Below are positions 1 through 8,260 of a stretch of DNA of 45,815 bases, piece after piece. Source of the stretch: JAFLUQ01 sp964537995 (GTDB lineage Bacteria; Bacillota; Clostridia; UMGS1883); NCBI GenBank assembly GCA_964537995.1, contig CAZICW010000007.1:1-45815 (forward strand), in the 5' to 3' direction. Each line of letters opens with the position of its first letter. Within the stretch, counting starts at the first letter, position 1. The notes below the pieces were generated by a model. The model was not told where the DNA came from. It ran no database searches and worked only from the letters and a program-made list of their open reading frames with translations. Both the position numbers and the translations under genes were made by a program.

Positions 1-125
1 CCAAAGTAAGAAGCAAAAATCAATATCGAATAAAGATTTTCAACACATTTTCTTGAACCGTTTATTATTTTTTCGCTCAATATTTCCCTTAATAAAAATT
101 TATGCAAGAAAATATAAAAAAACTC

Positions 126-154
126 TTGAAATATTTGGATAAGTTGGGTATAAT
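126..154 (+). promoter_or_regulatory. SigA-type promoter for the cyclophilin gene
   Basis: TTGAAA at 126-131 and TATAAT at 149-154 are separated by 17 nt, an almost consensus housekeeping promoter. Transcription would start near 161, giving a leader of about 60 nt before the cyclophilin start codon. The first 125 bases of the window are AT-rich and hold no gene that I can recognise. Confidence 0.75.
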
Positions 155-220
155 ATACTTGAAAGCGAGTTATGGTCGGGATTGATATATTTTTAACATT
201 ATATATGGGACGTGATTGGA

Positions 221-715
221 ATGGGAAACGAAAAAACGGTCAGAATAACAATGGACAACGGCTTCGGCGATATAACGCTCGAGCTTTATCCCGACATTGC
301 TCCGATAACCGTCGATAATTTTGTAAAGCTGGCGGAGAGCGGCTTCTACGACGGGCTGACCTTTCATAGAATAATAAAGGGCTTCATGATTCAGGGCGGC
401 GACCCTCTCGGCAACGGCACGGGCGGCAGCAAAGAGAAAATCAAGGGCGAATTTAAGCAAAACGGCTTTGACAATCCGCTTAAGCATACCCGCGGTGTAA
501 TTTCAATGGCAAGAAGCGGTCTGCCGAATTCCGCCTCCAGTCAATTCTTCATAATGCACTCCGACGCTCCCCATCTCGACGGCAGCTATGCGGCTTTCGG
601 CAGGGTTGTCGACGGAATCGAAACCGTTGACAAAATCGCTTCGGTAAAGGTCGGCTTTGACGGTCAGACTCCCAAGGAGCCTCCCGTAATAAAAAAAGTT
701 GAAATCATAGGCTAA
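221..715 (+). CDS. Cyclophilin-type peptidyl-prolyl cis-trans isomerase
   Basis: Cytoplasmic cyclophilin of 164 aa that catalyses cis-trans isomerisation of X-Pro bonds. The family core is visible: an N-terminal ITMDNGFGDITLELYPD strand region, the catalytic stretch FHRIIKGFMIQGGD, then NSASSQFFIMHSDAPHLDGSYAAFGRV, which carries the substrate-binding Gln/Phe and the late aromatic residues. No signal peptide or lipobox is present, so it is not the secreted PrsA-like type. I chose ATG 221 because GGGA at 207-210 lies 10 nt upstream; an in-frame GTG at 212 is the alternative. The gene is the first after a strong promoter. The next gene (gap) starts 58 nt later with its own ribosome site, so the two are probably co-transcribed. 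Confidence 0.93.
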   Translation: MGNEKTVRITMDNGFGDITLELYPDIAPITVDNFVKLAESGFYDGLTFHRIIKGFMIQGGDPLGNGTGGSKEKIKGEFKQNGFDNPLKHTRGVISMARSGLPNSASSQFFIMHSDAPHLDGSYAAFGRVVDGIETVDKIASVKVGFDGQTPKEPPVIKKVEIIG

Positions 716-773
716 TAAATTGTTCTCGGAACAATATTTATTAAATATTTATTTACGAAAGGATGTTTTTCCA

Positions 774-1811
774 ATGGCAGTAAAAGTTGCAATCAATGGC
801 TTCGGCCGTATAGGTCGTCTCGCGTTCCGCCAGATGTTCGGCGCGGAGGGCTACGAGATTGTTGCAATCAACGACCTCACAAAGCCTTCTATGCTTGCCG
901 ACCTTCTCAAGTATGACACCGCTCAGGGCGGCTACTGCGGCAGAATAGGCGAAAATCTTCACACCGTATCGGCGGATGATGAAGCCGGAACAATTACGGT
1001 TGACGGCAAAACGCTCAAAATTTATGCCGAAAAGGACGCCAAGGATCTTCCTTGGGGCGACCTCGGCGTAGACGTTGTGCTTGAATGCACAGGCTTCTAT
1101 TGCTCAAAAGAAAAGAGCATGGCTCACATCAACGCGGGCGCCAAGAAGGTTGTAATTTCCGCTCCCGCGGGCAATGACCTCAAGACAATCGTGTTCAGCG
1201 TAAACGAAAAGACTCTTACCGCTGACGACCAAATCATTTCCGCGGCCTCCTGCACAACAAACTGCCTTGCTCCCATGGCAAAGGCTCTTAACGACTATGC
1301 TCCCATTCAGAGCGGCATCATGGCAACAATCCACGCCTACACCGGCGACCAGATGATTCTTGACGGTCCGCACAGAAAAGGCGATATGAGAAGAGCGCGC
1401 GCGGGCGCGGCAAACATTGTTCCCAACAGCACGGGCGCGGCAAAGGCCATCGGTCTTGTTATCCCCGAGCTGAACGGCAAGCTTATCGGTTCCGCTCAGC
1501 GTGTACCCGTTCCCACAGGCTCTACAACAATCCTCACGGCTGTTGTAAAGGGCGCCGACATCACCAAGGAAGGCATCAATGCCGCAATGAAAGCCGCCTC
1601 GTCCGAGTCCTACGGCTACAATGAGGATCCGATTGTTTCCTCCGATGTAATCGGTATGAGATACGGTTCTCTCTTCGACGCGACTCAGACAATGGTTGCC
1701 AAAATTGCCGACGACCTCTATGAAGTTCAGGTTGTTTCCTGGTACGACAACGAGAACTCCTATACCAGCCAGATGGTTCGCACAATCAAGTATTTCGCGG
1801 AGCTTGGCTGA
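774..1811 (+). CDS. gap: Glyceraldehyde-3-phosphate dehydrogenase, phosphorylating
   Basis: Converts glyceraldehyde 3-phosphate, NAD+ and phosphate to 1,3-bisphosphoglycerate in glycolysis. The protein is 345 aa, normal for the family. The N-terminal Rossmann motif VAINGFGRIGRLAFR is intact. The catalytic Cys lies in SAASCTTNCLAP (Cys about 160), and IHAYTGDQ follows with the expected spacing. The C-terminal SWYDNENSYTSQMVRT motif is present. The open frame extends upstream to 720, but ATG 774 is preferred because an AAAGGA ribosome site (757-763) lies 10 nt upstream and family proteins start at MAVKVAINGFGR. A strong intrinsic terminator begins 10 nt after the stop. Confidence 0.97.
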   Translation: MAVKVAINGFGRIGRLAFRQMFGAEGYEIVAINDLTKPSMLADLLKYDTAQGGYCGRIGENLHTVSADDEAGTITVDGKTLKIYAEKDAKDLPWGDLGVDVVLECTGFYCSKEKSMAHINAGAKKVVISAPAGNDLKTIVFSVNEKTLTADDQIISAASCTTNCLAPMAKALNDYAPIQSGIMATIHAYTGDQMILDGPHRKGDMRRARAGAANIVPNSTGAAKAIGLVIPELNGKLIGSAQRVPVPTGSTTILTAVVKGADITKEGINAAMKAASSESYGYNEDPIVSSDVIGMRYGSLFDATQTMVAKIADDLYEVQVVSWYDNENSYTSQMVRTIKYFAELG

Positions 1812-1820
1812 TTCCGAAAC

Positions 1821-1850
1821 AAAAAAAGCTGCCCTGCGGCAGCTTTTTTT
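1821..1850. terminator. Bidirectional intrinsic terminator between gap and tRNA-Arg
   Basis: A perfect 13-bp inverted repeat, AAAAAAAGCTGCC and its complement, encloses a CTGC loop. The arms end in seven A on the left and seven T on the right, so the hairpin with its U-tract works in either direction. It can end gap from the left and the tRNA-Arg transcript from the right. Confidence 0.9.
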
Positions 1851-1881
1851 CATGCGTTTTTACTGATTTCATTGATTCCGT

Positions 1882-1956
1882 TGGCACTCCCAGCGCGAGT
1901 CGAACGCGCGATTTGCCCTTAGGAGGGGCATGTTATATCCACTTAACTATGGGAGC
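1882..1956 (-). tRNA. tRNA-Arg (anticodon CCU)
   Basis: The minus strand folds into a full 75-nt cloverleaf. Acceptor arms are GCTCCCA/TGGGAGT with a G-U first pair, the D stem is GTTA/TAAC, and the anticodon stem is TGCCC/GGGCA with loop CTCCTAA, giving anticodon CCU for AGG codons. The T stem is GCGCG/CGCGC with loop TTCGACT. CCA is encoded in the DNA. The gene lies 12 nt downstream of the rpmF terminator in the same direction. Confidence 0.95.
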
Positions 1957-1968
1957 ATATTCACAGGC

Positions 1969-2017
1969 AAAAAACAAGGCGGGTCACAGCCTGCCCAAGA
2001 CCTCCCGCCTTGGGCAG
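1969..2017 (-). terminator. rpmF terminator with an overlapping alternative hairpin
   Basis: On the minus strand CAAGGCGGG (2012-2004) pairs perfectly with CCCGCCTTG (1983-1975) across a 20-nt loop. Six T (1974-1969) follow, an intrinsic terminator shape. A second 9-bp stem, CTGCCCAAG (2017-2009) with CTTGGGCAG (1999-1991), uses some of the same bases, so the two structures cannot form together. Confidence 0.7.
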
Positions 2018-2037
2018 AACCCCCCATCAAAGCTAAT

Positions 2038-2220
2038 TTAAGCTTCCTGCTTTGCAACAACCTGCACGCCCTTGTAATAGCCGCAGTGCTTGCATACCGC
2101 GTGTGATTTGATAAGCTCACCGCAATTGGAGCATTTAACCATTCCGGGAACGGAAAGCTTCCAATTCGCACGGCGCTGACGCTTTCTTGCCTTGGATGTT
2201 CTTCTCTTCGGAACTGCCAT
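2038..2220 (-). CDS. rpmF: 50S ribosomal protein L32 (zinc-binding form)
   Basis: Small basic ribosomal protein of 60 aa that sits near the peptidyl-transferase region of the large subunit. It starts MAVPKRRTSKARKRQRR, typical of L32, and keeps two Cys pairs (CSNCG and CKHCG), so it is the zinc-ribbon C+ form. ATG 2220 is chosen because GAGGTG lies 7 nt upstream; an upstream start at 2229 would add only three residues and overlap this site. It follows yceD by 87 nt on the same strand, the classical yceD-rpmF pair. A hairpin terminator follows the gene. Confidence 0.96.
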   Translation of the reverse strand: MAVPKRRTSKARKRQRRANWKLSVPGMVKCSNCGELIKSHAVCKHCGYYKGVQVVAKQEA

Positions 2221-2307
2221 TTTCAACACCTCACTGTAATAATGTTAAATAGAAGGGATACGAACGCTTTTCCCGTTTCGTTCCCTCAGAATAGCGATAC
2301 GCGAACG

Positions 2308-2775
2308 TCAAAGCCGCGCGTCGCAATCGCAAACCGTTTCATTCAGGTTGCAGCCGCATACGCTGCAAAGTCCCCTGCAATCCTCCCTGCACAGCGGTTT
2401 CATCGGAAGATTGCTCCATATAAGCGTATTGATAAGACCCGATATGTCCAAAATCGTGCCGACAAGCGAGAAACATTCATCGTCGCTGCTCTCAAAGCCT
2501 CCGTCACAGCCGACGCCGACGGTTTCGTCAAATTCCGCCTCCAAAACGCCGTCAACGGGTGTTCCGCAGCGGCTGCATTGGGAAACGTATTTTCCGACAA
2601 GCTTTCCTTTTATTTTAGATACGCCGCCTATGTTTCGGATTGAAGCCTCCACCGTCATCGGCTCGGAGAACTCAAAGCCGCTGCCGAGATATTCCGCTTT
2701 CTCCGCTCTGACCTCACCGCTTACGTTCAGAGCAGTGCCCTCATTCTTGAGGACCGAAGCAATATCTATCTTCAT
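2308..2775 (-). CDS. yceD: YceD/DUF177 family protein
   Basis: A 155-aa protein of the YceD (DUF177) family, whose bacterial and plastid members have been linked to 23S rRNA accumulation and large-subunit assembly. Visible family features are the central CSRCGTPVDG motif, the acidic stretch that follows, and the C-terminal PMKPLCREDCRGLCSVCG with NLN. These Cys pairs suggest metal binding. Its position directly before rpmF is conserved across many bacteria and supports the call. A GAGGAGG ribosome site lies 7 nt before ATG 2775, and a near-consensus promoter lies just upstream. Confidence 0.9.
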   Translation of the reverse strand: MKIDIASVLKNEGTALNVSGEVRAEKAEYLGSGFEFSEPMTVEASIRNIGGVSKIKGKLVGKYVSQCSRCGTPVDGVLEAEFDETVGVGCDGGFESSDDECFSLVGTILDISGLINTLIWSNLPMKPLCREDCRGLCSVCGCNLNETVCDCDARL

Positions 2776-2805
2776 TCCGAAGCCTCCTCAATAGCATACT
2801 CCTAT

Positions 2806-2834
2806 ATTATAATATCAAATTTTAGGTTTGTCAA
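2806..2834 (-). promoter_or_regulatory. SigA-type promoter for yceD-rpmF
   Basis: Read on the minus strand, TTGACA (2834-2829) and TATAAT (2811-2806) are perfect consensus hexamers with a 17-nt spacer. The start point would fall about 20-25 nt before the yceD start codon. Confidence 0.85.
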
Positions 2835-2881
2835 TATATTTTTTGGAAAATATTCTGCGCCGAGGGCGCGGCGATAAAGCA

Positions 2882-2910
2882 TTGACATTATCAAACAAAA
2901 GATATATAAT
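2882..2910 (+). promoter_or_regulatory. SigA-type promoter for the PAP2 gene
   Basis: TTGACA at 2882-2887 and TATAAT at 2905-2910 with a 17-nt spacer. It drives the PAP2 gene to the right and stands back to back with the equally perfect yceD promoter. Confidence 0.85.
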
Positions 2911-2971
2911 AAATCCGTATGACGGAGCGTTTCAATCCGTTAAAGCAAAATCATGACAAAGGATGCTGCAT

Positions 2972-3592
2972 ATGAACAAGACCGCGCCGATTCCGGCAAT
3001 AAAAAAAAGACTTATACATATAATACTGTTTACGGCGGCCTATCTTCTCGCCTTTTATTTTCTTGAAAAGCGGGAATGCGACCGCGTTATGCTGGACATG
3101 GCCGCCGACCGCGCCATTCCGTTTTTGAGCGGCTTTATTATTCCGTATACGGCATGGTATCTGTTTGTGCCGGCGGTCATACTCGCCTTCGCCGTTTTTG
3201 ACCGCGACGGCAAAGAGTACCGTGCGCTCGCGGTTTCGCTTGCGTCGGGCTGTGTGCTTTTCATCGCGGTATCGTATATTTTCCCGAACGGACACTCTCT
3301 CCGCCCCGTATTGGAAGGGAACGGCATTTTTGAAAGGGCGGTCATGCTGCTGCACTCAATCGACCCGCCGACGAATATTCTGCCAAGCATACACGTTTAC
3401 AGTTCCGCCGCCTGCTGCATTGCCGTATGCAAGAGCAACCTGCCGTGGAGCCGCAGTGCGGTAAAGCCGCTGTCTCTGCTGCTCACCTGCGCCATAATAG
3501 TGTCAACTCTGTTCATTAAGCAGCACACTATCATCGACGTTGTTTCCGCTCTGGCGCTGAATTTAATATGCACGGCTGTTGTATACAAATAA
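2972..3592 (+). CDS. PAP2-family membrane phosphatase
   Basis: Integral membrane protein of 206 aa with about five to six hydrophobic segments, related to type-2 phosphatidic acid phosphatases that dephosphorylate lipid phosphates such as undecaprenyl pyrophosphate or phosphatidate. The second and third catalytic motifs are visible: LPSIHVYSS (S-x-H) and FIKQHTIIDVVSA (general His and its Asp). Motif one is reduced to NGHSLRP, without an obvious leading Lys, so activity and substrate are uncertain. ATG 2972 has AAAGGA 8 nt upstream; ATG 2963 overlaps that site and is less likely. The gene stands alone between its own promoter and terminator. Confidence 0.85.
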   Translation: MNKTAPIPAIKKRLIHIILFTAAYLLAFYFLEKRECDRVMLDMAADRAIPFLSGFIIPYTAWYLFVPAVILAFAVFDRDGKEYRALAVSLASGCVLFIAVSYIFPNGHSLRPVLEGNGIFERAVMLLHSIDPPTNILPSIHVYSSAACCIAVCKSNLPWSRSAVKPLSLLLTCAIIVSTLFIKQHTIIDVVSALALNLICTAVVYK

Positions 3593-3620
3593 AACGGGAC
3601 TTCCGACAAGTCCCGTTTTT
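3591..3620. terminator. Intrinsic terminator after the PAP2 gene
   Basis: AAAACGGGACTT (3591-3602) and AAGTCCCGTTTT (3608-3619) form a perfect 12-bp stem with a CCGAC loop and a T-tract. The stop codon overlaps the start of the stem. The A/T arms allow function in both directions, so it may also end ftsZ transcription from the right. Confidence 0.88.
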
Positions 3621-3701
3621 ATGTATACAGGGAATTTCGATACGCTGCGAAACGCCGATTTTTTAGGAAATTAACCGCCAAGCGGCTTTTTAGGTTCCCG
3701 C

Positions 3702-4763
<1,062 letters not shown>

Positions 4764-4823
4764 CGGAAGTCCTCCTAACCGTATATTTCGATTTTTAACC
4801 GCTCGTACTTTTAGTCATCATTT

Positions 4824-4852
4824 ATTATACATCATTTTTTTTATTTATTCAA
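4824..4852 (-). promoter_or_regulatory. SigA-type promoter for ftsZ
   Basis: Read on the minus strand, TTGAAT (4852-4847) and TATAAT (4829-4824) are 17 nt apart in the AT-rich 119-bp gap between divIB and ftsZ. This would allow ftsZ to be expressed apart from the upstream cluster. Confidence 0.65.
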
Positions 4853-4882
4853 TAGAAAATTATAAATTTTCTTAGAATTTTT

Positions 4883-5812
4883 TTACTGTTTTCGGCTGTT
4901 TTTGTATGTAAGCAGCTCAAGGTTCAGCTCTCCGCTTGCGTCTTCGCCGATTTGCTCGGAAAGAATAGCCTTGAAGCATTGCAGCTTATATCCGAGATTT
5001 TCAAATTTTCCGACCGTCACATCAAGCGAATTTTTATAAACAAACGATACGCTGTTGTATCTGCTCATATCAATTGATGTTACGTCCTTATAAATTTCGT
5101 CGCTCAAAAATTCGTCCAGCAGCTTATAGAGATTTTCCGCCTTGATTTCGTCGGTAAATTCAATTTTTTCTCCCGTTTTGTATTTTATGCCGCCCATACC
5201 CGTAACTATTGCGCAGCCCAAATTGTTTTCAGGAACCACTTCTTCGGTTTTTTCGTCAGGCTCAGCGGTTTCCTCATCGGCTTCTTCGTCGGTTCCTTCA
5301 TTGTTTCCTTCATCGTTTCCTTCGTCGATTTCTTCATCAGATTCTTCATCGGCTTCTTCGTCGGCTTCTTCTCCGTCATCGGTCTTTTTTTCGGGTTCGG
5401 GAGCCGACGGCGCCGCCGCGATTTTAACCGTATCGGTAACCGTTCCGTCGGCGGTTATTCCGACGCAGTCGCCGTCATCATATATGTAAACTATCGGAAG
5501 TCCTTCGGTCACTGTTATTTTTATGGTCGAGGGCAGAATCCGTTTGACCTGAACCGAGGAAATCCGACTCATTGCTTCAAGATTGTCCTTGACGCGCCGC
5601 AAGCTTACGCTGAAAATATTCGTTCCCTCAATTATGCCGCTGCTCTTTATAACGGCTTCGTTCGATACGGTGCTGTTTCCGTATACGACAATGCTTCCGA
5701 CATTGAACACAGGCGTCAGAAGCAAAGCAAAAACCCCTGCTGCCGCAAGACTGAAAATCATCAGTCCCGCGGAAATTTTCTTTTTCAGCCTTCGCCTTCT
5801 CTTTCCCGTCAT
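4883..5812 (-). CDS. divIB: Divisome protein DivIB/FtsQ with a long acidic insert
   Basis: Bitopic divisome protein of 309 aa that scaffolds the FtsL-DivIC-PBP complex at the septum. A basic cytoplasmic tail (TGKRRRRLKKK) precedes one membrane helix (about 14-34). A POTRA domain follows, from FNVGSIVVYGNSTVS to about residue 107 and ending IKITVTEGLP, and then the beta domain. Unusually, about 55 residues rich in Glu and Asp (encoded near 5225-5400, with imperfect GCTTCTTCGTCG-type repeats) interrupt the beta region. ATG 5812 is chosen because GGTAGGTG lies 6 nt upstream; an in-frame GTG at 5821 is possible. murA ends 9 nt upstream, so translation is probably coupled. Confidence 0.9.
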   Translation of the reverse strand: MTGKRRRRLKKKISAGLMIFSLAAAGVFALLLTPVFNVGSIVVYGNSTVSNEAVIKSSGIIEGTNIFSVSLRRVKDNLEAMSRISSVQVKRILPSTIKITVTEGLPIVYIYDDGDCVGITADGTVTDTVKIAAAPSAPEPEKKTDDGEEADEEADEESDEEIDEGNDEGNNEGTDEEADEETAEPDEKTEEVVPENNLGCAIVTGMGGIKYKTGEKIEFTDEIKAENLYKLLDEFLSDEIYKDVTSIDMSRYNSVSFVYKNSLDVTVGKFENLGYKLQCFKAILSEQIGEDASGELNLELLTYKNSRKQ

Positions 5813-5821
5813 AAATTTCAC

Positions 5822-7063
5822 CTACCGTTTTTCTATCACGGCGCCCACGGAGCAAAGCTCCCGCGCCAAATCCTGATAGCCCCGCGCAATATAGTCCGTT
5901 CCCGTGACGCGGCTTTTTCCTTCCGCGCCCAGAGCCGCAATAACCAAAGCCGCTCCGCCTCGGAGATCCTCGGCGCCGAGCGTGCAGCCCCTGAGATTTC
6001 CGCCCTTCACAACGGCAGTCGGCCCGACGCACCGTATATCCGCTCCCATACGCCGAAGCTCCGGCGCGATTTTGAAGCGGCTTTCAAAAATATTTTCAAC
6101 AACGGTTCCTTCCTCACGGCAGCACGCCATGACCGCCATAAGCTGTGACTGGCAGTCCGTCGGGAAGCCGGGAAAAACCTCGGTGCGCACGGTTCCCGGC
6201 GAGCGCAGCTCCTTCGGGGCCTTAATGCGGACGCTGTTCTCCGAAAACGAAATCTCCGCTCCGCAGCGGCTCAACACCCGCGCCGTTTCCCCGATATGAG
6301 AACGAACCGCGTTTTCGATTTCAAGCTCCCCGCCCGCCGTCATTACGGCGCACATATAGGTTCCCGCCACAATTCTGTCCGGCATAACCCTGTGGCGGCA
6401 GTCGCTCAGACGCTTCACGCCTTCAATTCTTATCATTCCGCTGCCCGCGCCGTGAATTTTCGCTCCCATTCCGCTGAGGAAGGCGCACAAATCGACAATT
6501 TCAGGCTCGCGCGCGGCATTGCTGAGTGTTGTTATTCCCTTTGCCGTTACCGCCGCAAGGATAACATTTTCGGTTGCGCCGACGCTCGGAAAGTCCAAGC
6601 ATATATCCGCGCCCCTCGGTCGTCCCTCTGCGCGGATAACGCCGTCCGAGGCTTCAACCTCGACGCCCATTTCGCGGAAAGCTTTTATATGGAGGTCAAT
6701 CGGGCGGCTTCCGAGGCGGCAGCCGCCCGGCATGGGAAGCTCCGCCCTTCCGTAGCGACCGACCAGCGCGCCGAGGAAATTCACGGAGCTGCGCATTTCG
6801 CCCGCGGCTCCCGCGTCCAATCGGAAGGTGTCCGCCTCGGAGGGATTTATTATTATCTCGTCTCCGTCCGCCGCGACACGGCAGCCCAGTCTTTCCAGTA
6901 TTTCCAGAGTGTAACTGACGTCGCTGAGGCGGGGACAGTTTTTCAGCAAAACCACTCCGCCCAATATGCTGCCTGCAAGAATGGGCAGAACGGCATTTTT
7001 TGCGCCGTAGGTTCTTAAGCCTCCGCATAACGGGTTTTTGCCGAAAACTATGTAGTCCTCCAT
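5822..7063 (-). CDS. murA: UDP-N-acetylglucosamine 1-carboxyvinyltransferase MurA
   Basis: First committed enzyme of peptidoglycan synthesis, which transfers enolpyruvate from PEP to UDP-GlcNAc. The 413-aa protein shows the N-terminal YGAKNAVLPILA motif (the Lys-Asn pair that binds UDP-GlcNAc) and the active-site loop MPGGCRLGSRPIDLHI. Its Cys is the PEP-adduct residue and the fosfomycin target, so a Cys-to-Asp resistant variant is excluded. The late FPTDCQSQ and EDLRGGAALV motifs are also present. The open frame extends to 7117, but GGAGGTG lies 5 nt before ATG 7063 and family members begin near MEDYIVFGKN. It lies between murG and divIB. Confidence 0.97.
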   Translation of the reverse strand: MEDYIVFGKNPLCGGLRTYGAKNAVLPILAGSILGGVVLLKNCPRLSDVSYTLEILERLGCRVAADGDEIIINPSEADTFRLDAGAAGEMRSSVNFLGALVGRYGRAELPMPGGCRLGSRPIDLHIKAFREMGVEVEASDGVIRAEGRPRGADICLDFPSVGATENVILAAVTAKGITTLSNAAREPEIVDLCAFLSGMGAKIHGAGSGMIRIEGVKRLSDCRHRVMPDRIVAGTYMCAVMTAGGELEIENAVRSHIGETARVLSRCGAEISFSENSVRIKAPKELRSPGTVRTEVFPGFPTDCQSQLMAVMACCREEGTVVENIFESRFKIAPELRRMGADIRCVGPTAVVKGGNLRGCTLGAEDLRGGAALVIAALGAEGKSRVTGTDYIARGYQDLARELCSVGAVIEKR

Positions 7064-7146
7064 CCCCGCACCTCCAAAGCAAACTAAAGCGTGACTGCAA
7101 AGCTTTTCGCAATCCACACTATAGTATGCCCCGAAGCCGCGTTTTG

Positions 7147-8238
7147 TTATTTGCTCAATTTTTTTATTTCACGGTATATTGCCTCCGCGCCGTCGGTTAT
7201 GCCTATTTCCGCGCTGCTGCGCCGCATTCCGTCAAGCGCCGCTTTATCTCCGATAACCGAAACAATTGCTTCCCGAAGGCTTTCACCGTTTAAGTCCTTT
7301 TCCAAAAGAACTCTTGCCGCGCCGTTTTTTTCCAAATAGCGCGCGTTATATTCCTGATGGTTGTGCGCCACATAGGGGCTTGGAATAAGCACCGACGCCT
7401 TGCCGAGCGCGTTGATTTCGCTTACGGTTATCGCTCCCGCGCGGCATACCGCCAAATCGGCAAGCGCAAACAGCTCTCTCATATTGTATATATACGGGAG
7501 AATTTTTACATTTGAGCCGATTTCTACGCCGTCAAGCGCTTTCATAAAGCCGTCGTAATGCTTTTCTCCCGTTGCGGCGACAAGGTTGAAGTCGAGTTTG
7601 CCCTTTTTCAGCATAGCTATGAGCGCCTCGTTGATTTTTTCCGCTCCGAGGCTGCCGCCGAACACCAGAACTGTGGGTCTTGCGTCAAAGCCGAGTTCCG
7701 CCCTTGTACGGGCGGTATCGACCGGCTCAAACAGCGACGGACGCAGCGGATTGCCCGTAAGCACCATATTTTTCGCCTTCGCCATTGTACGGGTTTCCTC
7801 AAAGCTTATCGCCGTAACGTCCGCTTTTTTTGCCAGCATTTTTATCGCCAGCCCCGGAAACACATTTTGCTCGTGTATAAGGGTCGGAATTTTCCTTTTA
7901 AACGCCGCTTTCACCACCGGAGCGCAGACATAGCCTCCTGTCCCGACAACGACCGTCGGGGCAAATTCGTCAATAATTTTTCCCGCGTCGCGGATTGACG
8001 TAAAATAGTTCACGGCAACCTTAACGTTTTCAAGCGTCAGCCGCCGCCGAAGTCCCATTACTTCGACGGATCTTATCTCAAAGCCCTCGCGCGGAACGAG
8101 CCTTTGCTCCATTCCGTTCGGCGTACCGACGAAAAGCGCTTCGGCGTCCTTTTCATGCTCCAGCACGGTTTTCGCTATTGCCACCGCCGGATTTATATGT
8201 CCCGCCGTTCCGCCGCCGGACAAAAGTATTCTCATCAT
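7147..8238 (-). CDS. murG: UDP-GlcNAc:undecaprenyl-PP-MurNAc-pentapeptide GlcNAc transferase MurG
   Basis: Peripheral membrane glycosyltransferase that adds GlcNAc to lipid I to form lipid II. The 363-aa GT-B protein begins with the glycine-rich loop LLSGGGTAGHINPAVAIA, has the second loop VVVGTGGYVCAPV, and the C-terminal donor-site segment VCRAGAITVSEINALGKASVLIPSP. Start choice is uncertain: ATG 8238 and ATG 8235 are adjacent with GGCGGTG about 6-9 nt upstream, and GTG 8247 is also in frame. Position after ftsW and before murA fits a clostridial dcw cluster. Confidence 0.96.
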   Translation of the reverse strand: MMRILLSGGGTAGHINPAVAIAKTVLEHEKDAEALFVGTPNGMEQRLVPREGFEIRSVEVMGLRRRLTLENVKVAVNYFTSIRDAGKIIDEFAPTVVVGTGGYVCAPVVKAAFKRKIPTLIHEQNVFPGLAIKMLAKKADVTAISFEETRTMAKAKNMVLTGNPLRPSLFEPVDTARTRAELGFDARPTVLVFGGSLGAEKINEALIAMLKKGKLDFNLVAATGEKHYDGFMKALDGVEIGSNVKILPYIYNMRELFALADLAVCRAGAITVSEINALGKASVLIPSPYVAHNHQEYNARYLEKNGAARVLLEKDLNGESLREAIVSVIGDKAALDGMRRSSAEIGITDGAEAIYREIKKLSK

Positions 8239-8260
8239 AAGCCGCACCGCCCAAATCTGC

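Noticed and set aside
3660..3700. Hairpin CCGC-CAA-GCGG after ftsZ as a terminator
   Set aside because: The stem is only about four base pairs and no T-run follows on the minus strand; the PAP2 terminator can serve both genes.
5225..5400. Possible tandem-repeat or minisatellite element
   Set aside because: The repeats lie in frame within divIB and encode an acidic tract; no sign of a separate element.
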